Below, piece by piece: positions 1 through 9,639 of a DNA stretch of 64,000 nucleotides. The translations under genes and the position numbers were made by a program. The stretch spans positions 64,390 through 128,389 of the forward strand of contig CAUYUJ010018728.1 in NCBI GenBank assembly GCA_963575745.1, in the 5' to 3' direction. A model generated the notes under the pieces. That model ran no database searches, was not told where the DNA came from, and saw nothing but the letters and a program-made list of their open reading frames with translations. Position 1 is the first letter of the stretch; each line of letters starts with the position of its first letter. Source of the stretch: Prorocentrum cordatum (taxonomy: Eukaryota > Sar > Dinophyceae > Prorocentrales > Prorocentraceae).

Positions 1-115
1 CGTCCTGGCGGCTCTCTGGCCTTTGGGAGCTAGCTCCCAGGAGGTTTACAAACCACGCGCCTGTAACCCAGGGTAGGGGCGTTGTTGCATCCCTCAACAT
101 TACTCCCTTAGCAAA
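1..115 (+). repeat. Dispersed repeat, left copy of a pair
   Basis: This stretch matches positions 63046-63137 in the same orientation: both begin cgtcctggcggctctctgg and share the 'ttcccaggagg', 'tgtaaccca' and 'catccctcaa' blocks. The window start cuts into the repeat, so its true left edge is not visible. No coding potential is seen. Confidence 0.7.
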
Positions 116-969
116 ACAGAGCAACGCGAGAGTCGCGTCTGTGCGCGTCCTGTCCGAGGGGCGCGTGGGGGGGGCCTGAAGGGCTCCGGTGGAACCAGAC
201 GGGACCTCGCGTCGATTTTGCGGGGAAGGAGCTAGCCCTCGCCTAAGTAGGCATCGCGCCTGACGCGCGCTCGGGCGTTTGGGAAAAAAGGTGGGTTGCG
301 GAGCCGCGGCAGATCCAGCAAAACGGTATAAATATTGTTTAGTTTTTGCGCATTCGAAATGCTACGAGGGAGTATGGTGTCTGATGTGTTTTGGATTGTT
401 CTAGGAGTGCGTCGAAAACGTTGCAAACGACTGCTTGGAGACTACCGATGGGAGTTGTTAGAAAGTTGTCATCTTCCCTGCCATCTTCCCTGCTGTAGAA
501 GGTCATGCGGATCATAAGTTGAACGATGGGCCTACCGCAGAAGCAACTACGGCGCGGGCGTTTGGATGACTTCTGGCGCCAAACTGCAGTGCGTAGCTTT
601 CGATGAGATCATGCGGGCGGCCTCCGCGTGGTCCATCAGGGAAGGCGGCCGCGCGATCGCGCTCAATCCGCCTGGCTATTGCTAGCGGTTGAAAAAATAA
701 GTCCGCCGCCTCGGCGGCGGCTGCATTGGCGGCGGCTGCAGCCGCGGCCGGGAGATGGAACTGCAGTTCCACGCAGGGAGGGACTGCAGCTCCAGCTGCG
801 GCCCCTCCTTCCTATGTGCATCCCGTTCCCTCCTCCCTCGTCAGTCCATCATCATGTAGATCATGGCATTCATTGGCGTGCTTGCAACTACTTGAATTTA
901 AGCTTGCCTGATTTATCCTACTATATCATACTTTGGCGTGGCATTTAATTCCAGTTGGCATGATCGAAC
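116..969. other. No gene recognised
   Basis: This is GC-rich unique sequence. Short open frames on both strands have no domain signature and no supporting splice sites. An alanine-codon-like GCC/GCG patch at about 705-755 is low-complexity. Confidence 0.5.
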
Positions 970-1672
970 TTACCGTAGCACCCCGCATGTGCGGATAAGA
1001 GTGAGGGGATGGTTGGGACGTCGGCAGCTTGCTAGACTCTGGGGAAGCCCGCTGCAGGCGTCAAAGTTTTACAACTTATACAACGAGCCCGCCGCAGGCG
1101 CCGATTTTTTGTTAAATAAATAAAGGGGGGTCGCGGGTGGGTCGCGGGTGGGTTGCTGTTGGTTCGCGGGGTGGGTCGCGGGTGTAGAAGGCAGGAAATC
1201 CATCCCATAATAATCACCCGGGCAAACGAAGCCTTTTTAGTAAACGCGCACCAGGAATGAATCGAACAGGGCAGGGCTGTTTAACAAACGCCCAGGGCCG
1301 TTTAGTAAACGTCAATTGTCGGGCCCGGGTGGGTTGTCCTCCTTTGAGGGTGGGTCGCGGGGTGGGTCGCGGGCGGGTCGCGAAGTCGGTCGCGGGTGGG
1401 TCGCCGATGGGGCGGGTGGGTCGCGGGTGGGTCGCGGGGTGGGTCGCGGTAGGGTCGCGGGTTGGGTCGCGGGTGGGTCGCGGGGTGGGTCGCGGGGTGG
1501 GTCGCAGGGTGGGTCGTGGGGTGGGTGGCGGGGTGGCTCGCGGGTGGGTCGCGGGTGGGACGATAACAACAACAACATCATCAACATCAATAACGCAACA
1601 AACAAAATTACCACCACCAATTCCCTATTCAGCCACGCGCCCAGTGACAACGAATGACCGTTCGGCCCCCTC
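970..1672 (+). repeat. Dispersed repeat R1, longest copy, with internal minisatellite
   Basis: The block starts ttaccgtagcaccccgc and ends near gaatgaccgttcggcccc. It is shared with 7148-7462 (same strand) and 60600-60831 (opposite strand). Common landmarks are 'gtgcggataaga', 'gtagaaggcag/gtagatggcag', 'catcccataat', the paired gtttaacaaacg/gtttagtaaacg motifs and the terminal 'ttcagccacgc'. Copies differ mainly in the length of the internal GGGTCGC array. No ORF is conserved between copies, so it is probably a non-autonomous mobile repeat. Confidence 0.75.
1334..1558 (+). repeat. GGGTCGCGGGT-type minisatellite
   Basis: Short G-rich units (gggtcgcgggt, gggtcgcgggg) repeat here some 20 times, and are shorter in the other R1 copies. 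Runs of three to four G at regular spacing would suit G-quadruplex formation. The Gly/Arg/Val-rich frame across it is a by-product of the repeat. Confidence 0.8.
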
Positions 1673-2040
1673 ACTTTGACGATATCACAATCTAACACGC
1701 ATTGCTATAGCTTAGCACGTCTGATATACTTTACCGGAACAGCAACACTGTTAGTTGCCAGTAGCGCTCTTACCCGAATTCTAATACATGCTGAAGTACG
1801 CGAAGGGATTTCCCAGCGTAGCTAAACCATGTTAAACTATGATGTTGCCTCAATCATTTGCGTTTCAATTCTAACTTGTATTTAGCTAACACCCAGCTCG
1901 AGCAAGTATGAGGACGTGCCCGACCTAAGCTTGTGCCTTTGTTCGTTCGTCTGGTCCTGCTTGTGCTCGCCACGCTCCTGCGCAGCGGAACTCATCGAAA
2001 CACACCGGGGGCGCGCGAGAGACGCGCGGTCGCCGCCAGA
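1673..2040. other. No gene recognised
   Basis: An AT-richer stretch between R1 and the GGA tract. No ORF, RNA or repeat is recognised. Confidence 0.45.
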
Positions 2041-2118
2041 GGGGGAAAAGGATGAGGAAAAGGAAGGGGAGGAGGAGGAGAGGGAAGCGGAGGAGGAGGA
2101 GGATGATGAGGAGGAGGA

Positions 2119-2151
<33 letters not shown>

Positions 2152-3264
2152 GGAGGAGGAGAAGGAGGGGAGAAGCGTCGGGATTGCTCCGGAGCTGCTC
2201 GTGCACAGTCTAGGCGGGCGAGATATTTGCCCGCGTTGACTGTGCACGAGCATCCCTTGGGCTCGCCGCCGATACTTGCCCGCCGCGGGACCCGCCTCTG
2301 GCCAGGGCGTGCGTTGTCCAGGCGGTCCCTGACATGTCGGTCGGGGATCCGATTTGTAGCCGAGGCTGGCAGCGACCAGAAGAGCCGTTGCTTTCCTTGT
2401 TCGGCGTTCTTTCTGGCAGCACGAGGCCTTGCGCCCAAGGAGGGCGAAGATTGAAGACGAGAGCGGGGAGGGCAAAGGAGGAGAGACCCGGGAAAGAGGA
2501 GCACGAGGCGGAGGAGGACCAGGAGGAGGAGGAATAGGAAGCAGAAGGGAATGAGGAGAAGGAACAGAGGGAGGGACGAGAGAGGATGGACAAGGAAGGA
2601 GGAAAGAGGGATGATGTGGAGGATGGGGTGGACAGCGAAGGATGGGACGAGAAGGGAGGGACGAGGGATGGTGGACGCGGTAGGAGGGAAGAGGGAGGAC
2701 GTGGGGGACGTGGAGGTGTAGGTCGAAGGGGGTAGGAGACAGGGAAGACGGGGGAGGATGGGCACGAGGAAGAGGCGGGGGAGGAGGGGGAGGAAGACGA
2801 CGACGACGATGAAGACGAGGAGGGGAGGGGCAGGCGCTTGGGAGGGGGCGGGGGACGTGGTAGGAGCGGTGCTGATCTCTCCCCCCCGCGGCTGGGTCAT
2901 CCGTTGCCCGCCGCGGGCGGAAGGGTGGCGTCCGACGGCGGCCGCTGCGAGGCCAACGAGTTGTCCAAGTGGATGAACGCAGACAGCATCACGCGCCACA
3001 AAGAGGACCTCTGCCCTCAGTGCCGAAGTGCCCGAGAAACGAGGAGGAGGAGGAGGAGGAGGAGGAGGAGGGCGAAGTGCGGGTATGCGCACTCGAGGAG
3101 GACGCAGGAACTGGGAGGAAAAGGGAGGAGGAAACGGATTGGACGAGAGGGCGAGGGAGGAGGGCGAGGAGGCAGGGGGGGGGGGGGGGAACGCGGAGCG
3201 AGGACGGCGGGGAGGAACGGGCAGGGGGAGGGGAGCACGAGGGGGCGCACGGGAGGACACGCGT
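2041..3264 (+). repeat. GGA-rich purine tract (imperfect, interrupted)
   Basis: The plus strand is dominated by GGA/GAG repeats (2041-2175, 2455-2860, 3040-3260), separated by less repetitive GC-rich pieces. Long Glu-rich plus-strand and Ser/Pro/Leu-rich minus-strand frames across it reflect the repeat and are not called as genes. Confidence 0.8.
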
Positions 3265-3458
3265 GCCGCAGCTGTGCGTGTCAGGCGGCACGTGCCGCGC
3301 TGTCTGTGCCTGCGCTGGACCCCCCCCCGGCTGCGGGCCGCGCCTCCCGCGGCCCCCCCCCCCCCCGGGGGCGCGTCCGGGCGCCCGGGGGGAGGGGGAG
3401 GGGGGGGTCGCAGCTCCCACCCAGGATCGTCTAGGCCTCCCAGATGGGGTCGGAGTAC

Positions 3459-3650
3459 GGTAGGTTCGCGTCGTGTCGACCGGCGGCGACCCCGCCGCCG
3501 ACGTTCAACGTGGAACGCCGACGGCGGCCCAGAATCGGTCGATGTTGAACGATCGGACGTTGCGGAGACGGCCTATCGTTCAAGGTTGAACGATCCAGCG
3601 CGGTGTCAGGAACCAACGCCAGGGTCGACACGGCACGGACCTGCAGTAGG
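3459..3650. mobile_element. Family A TIR element, copy 1 (about 190 bp)
   Basis: The ends are imperfect inverted copies of gtaggttcgcgtcgtgtcga. The interior carries further inverted motifs (cgttcaacgtggaacg; gttcaaggttgaac). A second copy at 25114-25304 has the same order of motifs, including 'gtgtcaggaaccaacgcc' next to the right end. There is no coding capacity, so it is a MITE-like non-autonomous element. Confidence 0.7.
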
Positions 3651-3671
3651 TGGAGTCGGAGGATCGCGCCG

Positions 3672-3832
3672 CATCGCCGATGCATCGGCGATGCATCGGC
3701 GATGCGGCTCGATGTGGGGCCCGTCTTTCACCACGCCAACGTCGCCGGTGCATCGCTGACGTCGCCAGTGCATGGCCGATGCATCGCCGATGCATCAGCG
3801 ATGCATCGTCGATGCATCGGCGATACGGTGAG
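3672..3832. repeat. CGATGCATCG palindromic short tandem array
   Basis: Ten to eleven bp units centred on ATGCAT (cgatgcatcggcgatgcatc) repeat in two clusters (3672-3712 and 3750-3832). Each unit is its own reverse complement, so the array can fold in many registers. Confidence 0.75.
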
Positions 3833-4235
3833 ATGCTCCGACCCCATCTACTCGGACCCCATCCTGGAGGCCTCTAGGAGCGTCTCATGTGTGGCATGTC
3901 CCTCTACGGGAGGAGGATTCGAACACAGCAGCAAAAACAGTTCGGGGAGGGACGATGTTTCGACCGCGTTGGACTGTGTTTGAATGTGCTTTGACTACGG
4001 TTCGTTTTCTTCCAAGATCTTCATGTCGGGGGACACGCCCGACCTCAGGAACGCCCCTGCGAGCCTCCGAGGTGCCGTGCGGAGATGGCTGTGCGGCGCC
4101 CCTCGTGGGGGGAGCGTCGGAGGGCCCCAACACAGAAAGTCCTTGCGGCCTGGGTGGATACTCCGTCGAATGTTTGGCTGGCATGTGGACGACACCCCTT
4201 GACGAAAGGGCGAATCATCGAAGAATGAAAAGCAC

Positions 4236-4412
4236 CATAAGCTGCCACAGGCATGAACTGTTGGCGCTCCGCGCGGGTCTCTTGGATCCGCGCTGGGCCC
4301 CCCTGGGCGGCGCCTCCCGCGCCGCCCCTGGCGCGCGGAGCGCGCCAGCCGCGCCAGGGAGGGGGGGCCAGCGCAGATCCAAGAAATCCGCGCGGAGCTC
4401 CAGCAGCTTATG
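4236..4412. mobile_element. Family H long-arm inverted-repeat element (177 bp)
   Basis: The arms begin cataagctg and include gctccgcgcgg, cttggatc and gcgctgg, inverted at the right end (agatccaagaaatccgcgcg ... cagcttatg). The centre is a run of gcgcc/ggcgc palindromes. The core is related to the element at 6292-6496 and to the half copy near 63395-63480. Confidence 0.6.
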
Positions 4413-4690
4413 TGAATGGCGCCTCGCGTTCTGTAGAAGAAGGGGTGGTCGGAATCTGGGCGAAGCCCAGTTGAGATCACGCTTTTAAAACGACAAGTGC
4501 TGCGGAGGTCCGCACAGAGGGCCCCACGAAGGCCCACCCGGCCGCAGGGGGATGCAGAGGACCAGGCGCTCCGAGGCCGGCCCAGGTCGGGCAGGGTCAG
4601 GACGCGAGGGCGGAGAAGTCCGTCCCCGAGGGCTCGCGGACGCTCTCGGAGCATGGCTCCGAGGAGGCCGCGGCGCCCAAGACATCCCTC

Positions 4691-4871
4691 GGGCTGGACG
4701 AAAGGGGGGGATTGGGAAAGGGGGGGTTACGAAATTTGCTGCAGGCAGCCGGTTTCGGCCCCACCGAGGGGCCCATTCCTCGATACATTGCCGCCTCCGG
4801 CGCCGGGAAAATCAGCTACGTGAGCTGATTCTCAAACCCCGCCTTTGCTATCCCCCCCTTTCGCCCGACCC
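4691..4871. mobile_element. Family C TIR element, copy 1 (uninterrupted, 181 bp)
   Basis: The left end gggctggacgaaaggggggg matches the inverted right end (ccccccctttcgcccgaccc). The interior contains single ggtta (4725-4729) and cagctac (4813-4819) sites. In copy 2 (25716-26262) these two sites are each duplicated around an insertion, so this copy serves as the empty-site reference. Confidence 0.75.
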
Positions 4872-5754
4872 GAATCCTCCGGAGCCGCGGGATCTCACAG
4901 ATGGTGGATTTAGCCTCACCCGATGTTATCCTCGTCCTGGCTTCGTTTCAAAGACGCAGCCGACCTCCAGAGTAAGGACGGGCAACAATCAGGAGGATAC
5001 CATTGCATCCTTGCCACCTCGGCCCATCCTTGGCCACCTTGGCTGGCCGCACTCCGCTCGAAAAGCTTCGAAATGGCCTTCCAAGGCCCTTGCATCCTTA
5101 TCGTGCGTCCTTGTTTTGTACGGGTTGGCTGTACACGACGGCCGTTGAAAGTAGGTATTCTTGGACTCCCAGGTCCCAATCTACTTTATAGGCGCCTTCA
5201 TAGTTCGAGAGTCGAGCAGTGTTCCTTCTTCCCTTCGCTTCAGGGGGCGGGCGGAAGCCCAACCTACGGCCGCCCAAGGATGTTGCGTCCTCACAGCGCG
5301 TCCTTACCATTGCTGCAGATTTTAGCTGGAGGGCCGCGGAGGTCCGCAGAGGCTTCCGTGCAGGCCCACCTCTTCCGTAGACGCGCTCACGGCAATGTAG
5401 GCAACGGCGATGGAGGTTTCGGCATTGTGGGTGAGAGTGGTTCGTGGCCAAACCAGTCGGAGGACATCAGGATTCGTGCTTTCCTATAACTCGCTGCGTC
5501 GTTTTCGCTCGATACAGTCGCACATTTGAGATGTAGGAGAGTGTGGTTCGTGATTTCCTGTAATTCGTTCTGCGCGAGCTCGGTGTCAGAAACATCGGAT
5601 TCCCAACGCCGCCGTTCACCAGCATCGCCGTTAGCGCGGCCTTGGCCCTTCGCAGGGAGGTGCCTGGGCCCCGGGCGGTCCCCAGGCTCGGCCCGGGGCC
5701 TCGGAGAGCTGCGCCTCCACCCTGCAGAGGGAGGAGGGGGAGGAGGAGATGTTT

Positions 5755-5880
5755 CGGGAGGGGGAAAAACACACAGACACAGCTCATCGTCGATGCTCAG
5801 GAAGACATGGGGAAATATGGGAAGGGGAGGGGGGGGGGGAAGACGAAAGTCAAGAAATTATGCGGAAATCTGAGGGATCC
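5755..5880 (+). repeat. Dispersed repeat R3, copy 1
   Basis: Shared with 27115-27260 and 45266-45435. All copies have 'gggaaaa/gagaaaacacacag', an 'atcgtcgat/atcgtccac' block, 'aaacatgggaa(g)atatggga' and 'gggaagac(g/a)aaa'. It is A-rich compared with its surroundings and has no ORF. Confidence 0.65.
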
Positions 5881-5986
5881 TGGGGCCGGTGTGTATTGTA
5901 GTGGCCTCTGGCCGGTGCTGCTGATCCAGGGCGTCCTCGGCGCCGTGGCAGACTTCGGCGACCTGGGACGCAAGTCTATAGAGTGT

Positions 5987-6145
5987 TTTTAATACATGCT
6001 CGCGTGCGGATCATGAACTAAAAATGCAGGGCTTTGTACTAAAAACAACGATGAGTTCATGCATGAGTTTATCCATACATCAATCATGCATTTTAAAAGT
6101 CCAATCGTTTGAAACATCCCATGTATTAAAAGCTGCCCTGTACAT
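5987..6145 (+). repeat. Dispersed repeat R2, copy 1 (uninterrupted)
   Basis: An AT-rich block with 'cgtgcggatcatg', 'aaaacaacgatgagttcatg', 'aatcatgcat' and 'catcccatgtattaaaagctgcc'. Copies 2-4 (23306, 24998 and 26598) are each interrupted by another sequence. This copy gives the unoccupied arrangement. Confidence 0.7.
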
Positions 6146-6164
6146 TTACCTTGGGCCCCTTGGA

Positions 6165-6291
6165 AAAGGAGGAGGAGGAGGAGGAGGAGGAGGAGGAGGA
6201 GGAGGGAGGGAGGGAGGGAGGGAGGGAGAGAGAGAGGGAGGGAAGGAGGAGGGAAGGAGGAGGAGGAGGAGGAGGAGGAGGAGGAGGAGGA
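6165..6291 (+). repeat. GGA/GGGA microsatellite
   Basis: Near-perfect GGA repeats with a GGGA sub-block (6203-6240). Confidence 0.9.
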
Positions 6292-6496
6292 GATTAGGGG
6301 AACGAGCAATGACATAAACATAAATCCTCGGAGGTCCGCGCGGAGTTCTCGGGTCGGCGCCGGACCCCCCTGGCGGCACATTCGGCGCCGCCCCTGGCGC
6401 GCTCCGCGCGCCAGGAGGTGGGGTCCATCTCCGAACCGAGAAACCCGCGCGGACCTCCGAGTTTTGGTGTTCATGTCATTTGTCGTTCCCCTAATC
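6292..6496. mobile_element. Family H long-arm inverted-repeat element (205 bp)
   Basis: The left arm starts gattaggggaacgagcaatg and the right arm ends cgttcccctaatc. Further in, both arms carry 'cggaggtccgcgcgg' and 'tctcgg'. The arms pair over roughly 90 bp each around a gcgcc-rich centre, so nearly the whole element is one hairpin. It abuts the GGA tract at its left edge. Confidence 0.75.
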
Positions 6497-7147
6497 AAGG
6501 ACGTCGGCTTCGGCACCGCCTGATTCCGAGGCTTTGCCTCCTCCAGGCCTCGTTCTGAGGCTGCGCCCCCCTCTTCCCCCCCCATCTCTGATTAAGTCAA
6601 GCTTCGCGCGGCCCGCTTAGCTTCGACCGGAAGAGGTACGCTCTCGACCCGCGGATCAAACAAATTATCGTTCCCATAATTTAGGTGCGGCCACGTCATA
6701 CCTGACATCCTGCCCCTCCCACCCGTCCCTTTCCAGTGTGCTGTTGTGTCTTGTGTCCGCCCGCAGATATCAGATCGGACATGGGAGGGGACGCCAGTGA
6801 GGGAGGAGGAAAAACAAGGGAACATGATGAGGAAAGAGCAGGGAACTGATGAGGAGGAAGTGGAGGAGGAGGAGGAGGAGGCGGAGGAGGAGGAGGAGGA
6901 GGAGAGGTCTGAGTGTATCCACGGTGCATCAACCGTGCCAGAACACACGCTCCCGTCCCAGGTCCTCTCTTGAGGTGCTTCAGAGCTTCTCTAATCACTC
7001 TCTCTTGCGCTAGACATTTCAAGACTCAGTGGCAGGTGTCACGTAAGTGTCAAGCGACAGGCCCCTTTTGAAAAGGAATCGCATACCAACGTGAAACTGC
7101 TATCTCACACGAAAGCTCCATTTTGCCGGGGCCGTCCTCAATCCGCG
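6497..7147. other. No gene recognised; short GGA tract inside
   Basis: It contains a GGA run at about 6850-6905 and otherwise unique sequence without coding signature. Confidence 0.45.
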
Positions 7148-7462
7148 TTACCGTAGCACCCCGCAGGTGCGGATAAGACTGAGGGGGCGGTGGGGACGTC
7201 GACAGTTGACGAGACTCTGGAGAAGCCCGCCGCAGGCGCCGATTTTTTTTGTTAAACCAATGTGGGTAGGTTGCGGGTGGGTCGCACATGGGTCGCGGGT
7301 GGGTTCTTGTTGGGTCGCGGGGTGGGTCGCGGGTGTAGATGGCAGATAGTCCATCCCATAATTATCGCCCCGGCAAGCGAAGCCGTTTAGTAAACGTACA
7401 CAAAGAATGACTCGAACAGGGCAGGGCTGTTTAACAGACGCACAGGGCCGTTTAAACGATGG
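7148..7462 (+). repeat. Dispersed repeat R1, copy 2
   Basis: Aligns from ttaccgtagcaccccgc through 'gtagatggcag', 'catcccataattatcgcc' and the gtttaac/gtttaaac motifs with 970-1330. The G-rich minisatellite is short here. Confidence 0.75.
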
Positions 7463-8390
7463 AAACCACCGCCCCCGCAAGTTCACATACAACATCCAGG
7501 ATGGGCGAAATTTCGCATTTGTGGGGCAGCGTTTCCCACTTGCGCTCATGGCCCATTTGGCACTGCGCGCAGCTCAAGCACTTACGTGCGCCAGTGCTTC
7601 AAAACTTCCCCTGGCAATGCACCCTGAAAGCAGCAAAAAGGTGACATGAGAGTTGGAGTCCACTGCCCCTCTGTTATGAGGCCGTTGTATAGGAGAGGGA
7701 ACAGAGGACAGAGTGTTTACACAGTTTTGAGGAATTCGTGAATTCAGCATGGGTCCGGCTTGAAGTGCCTCGAAGAAAGCGCGCACCCGAATCGCAGACA
7801 TATGGTTATATGCGGACCTGGGACACTTTGCTTCCCGTCGTCGTCCTCGCACTTTCTCCGTTCCCCTTCCTGTCTTCCCTCCCCTGGATGGTGTCGAAAG
7901 CGTCCGCGGCTCGGGCGGGGGAGCGCCCCTTCCCACCTCCCTTATTAGTCCTCGTTCCTCTTTGCCTCCCTGCTCCACCGTCCGTCGTCCTACCTCGTCC
8001 ACCCTCCTTGTTCGAAAAGTGAAGTCCCTGGTGCCGCGTGCCCGCGTCAGCGGTAAATGCTTCTTCGATACCCGAGCACAGCGGCGCAACCAAACAGAGG
8101 GGATTGCCAATGCGAGAGTTCGGGGCGCACCCAAAATTTGGGCCGCACGGCCGCCGAGCACAGTCGCATCGCTAACATGTAAATTATAAGTGCCTGCGGC
8201 AAGGTCCGCCCCCCTGCCGGAGCAGTGGTCTATATGGCGGCGCGTGGAGCTTTGACTTGTAAGTGGTCCGTGACATGTGACATCTCTCGTGTTTTCGGAT
8301 TGCTGCGCGGCTTTATTTGGTGTCCTTCGAGGCCTTTTGGGGCGTCTTCGGGCCGTTGGGGGCCGCTTTGGCGCCGCGTTACACCGCGGC

Positions 8391-8462
8391 CGCCCTGGGC
8401 CAGGGAAGCGTGTATTTGCGGTTCTCTCGGGGGCGCCCTGGGCCGGGGAAGTGTGTATTTGC
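8391..8462 (+). repeat. Short direct duplication, 29-bp units
   Basis: cgccctgggccagggaagcg...tatttgc (8391-8419) is repeated at 8434-8462 with two differences; the spacer is gttctctcggggg. Confidence 0.8.
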
Positions 8463-8544
8463 ATTCCCCCCCAGCTGGGCATGTCAACTTCGGTTCTGGG
8501 CTGGCAAAGTCGGGGCGCCCTCGAGGTGGCGAGCGTTTACCTAT

Positions 8545-8690
8545 TCGAAATACACAGATGAACGTGTGATCTGTGTACACAGTGTGTGTCTTCAACTGTG
8601 TATTTTCGTGTGTGGGCCCGCTGTTTACACAGATCGTGGTGTGACCTGTGTACACAGATCTCGTTCCCATCTGTGTATTTGGAGTGCGTC
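8545..8690. repeat. Cluster of TGTGTACACAGAT palindromes
   Basis: Five or more forms of 'acacagat', 'atctgtgt' and 'gtgtacacag' occur in alternating orientation. The motif gatctgtgtacacag is largely self-complementary, so the block can form several alternative hairpins. Confidence 0.65.
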
Positions 8691-9294
8691 CCTCGCGGGT
8701 GGTGTTGAATGGGCGGAAACTTTCGCGTTTCTCTTCCGGCTGGTCCAGGGGGGCCTCGTGCGCGGTCGAAATGCACAGTTCGTGTCTCCAACTGTGAATT
8801 TGTTGCGGGCCGTTCGCTGGAGTGGTCTCTGGGCGGGAGTTTCCGCGGGTCTCCCGGCTGGTCCAGGAGGGGGCCGTGGTCTGGGCATGCAATGGCGCGG
8901 GGGGGGGTGGGGAGGGTGGGCTGTGGGAAGGAAGGGGTTCGATAGGAGGGGTGGCCGAGGGGCCAAGGATGAACGGGACTGGACGAGAGCGGAGGAAATG
9001 AGCCCAGGAGGATTTGCATCATCGGTGTCAGCATCACGAGGGCGAGGGAGGTGGGGTGGGGGGCAGAAGTTGGGAGCATGATGTGCACTAGGGCGTAGAG
9101 GATGGGAGGAGGGCAGGCATGTGGACGATGGGGGAACGAATCCGGCGCAGGAGGACGACGAGGAACGACGTGAATTGGCACATGGGGGGGGGGCAGTGTG
9201 GATGAAGGGCATGATGAGGACCGGGGCGATCGGAGGGCCATGGGGAGGGTGGAGCCGCAGCGAAGGGATATTTGGAAGAGGCGGGGGGTTTGGC

Positions 9295-9639
9295 ATGAGC
9301 TCGAGGCGGGCGCCAGCTAACGATTCGTTGAACAGAGTTTTGCTTGTCCGTACACCCCCAGAACACAGTGACTGGTTGCAGAACTTCATGATCAGGGTAA
9401 TCGTGCGCTTCGTGCTTCCAGGCCACAGGCTCGAGTCCGCGACGCCCCTTGGCGTCGCGATGATGCCGCCCCGATTTGCCAGACCGCATATGCACAGATA
9501 CGCAAAATATGTGTTGCAACGTTTGTTTCATGACCCTCTCTATACTAACAGACCCACGCTGGAATCCAACATGAGAGACCTGTGGAACCTGCAGGACATG
9601 TCGGACCATCGGAGCCTGCAAGACCAGATAGAGCTGTGA
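9295..9639 (+). CDS. Unassigned small ORF (114 aa), doubtful
   Basis: An ATG-initiated frame of mixed composition (segments such as [20 protein letters not shown] and [19 protein letters not shown]), less biased than its neighbours. It runs into the collagen-like minisatellite and stops there. No family is recognised. It could be a chance frame or a first exon. A small hairpin (gcgacgccccttggcgtcgc) lies inside. Confidence 0.2.
   Translation: MSSRRAPANDSLNRVLLVRTPPEHSDWLQNFMIRVIVRFVLPGHRLESATPLGVAMMPPRFARPHMHRYAKYVLQRLFHDPLYTNRPTLESNMRDLWNLQDMSDHRSLQDQIEL

Larger units (their letters stand above)
3430..3877. repeat. Composite inverted-repeat element with nested TIR element
   Basis: The outer arms are ctaggcctcccagatggggt at the left and, inverted, at the right (gaccccatcctggaggcctctag, 3855-3877). 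A second inner inverted copy (gctccgaccccatcta) starts near 3836. Inside sit family-A TIR element 3459-3650 and an ATGCATCG array. It reads as an older inverted-repeat element invaded by a younger one. Confidence 0.6.
3878..5754. other. No gene recognised apart from the short elements listed
   Basis: Apart from the inverted-repeat elements at 4236-4412 and 4691-4871, this is unique GC-rich sequence. Plus-strand frames at about 4923-5489 are open but have no recognisable domain and are not called. Confidence 0.4.
7463..9294. other. No gene recognised
   Basis: Two small repeat features (8391-8462 and 8545-8690) are listed separately. Long minus-strand frames over 7.5-9.3 kb are Pro/Arg-rich GC by-products without domains. 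Confidence 0.4.

Noticed and set aside
1992-3260. 422-codon minus-strand frame
   Set aside because: Pro/Ser-rich reading of GGA-tract DNA with no recognisable domain.
4923-5489. 188-codon plus-strand frame
   Set aside because: Mixed composition without a domain, and competing frames on both strands are equally open.
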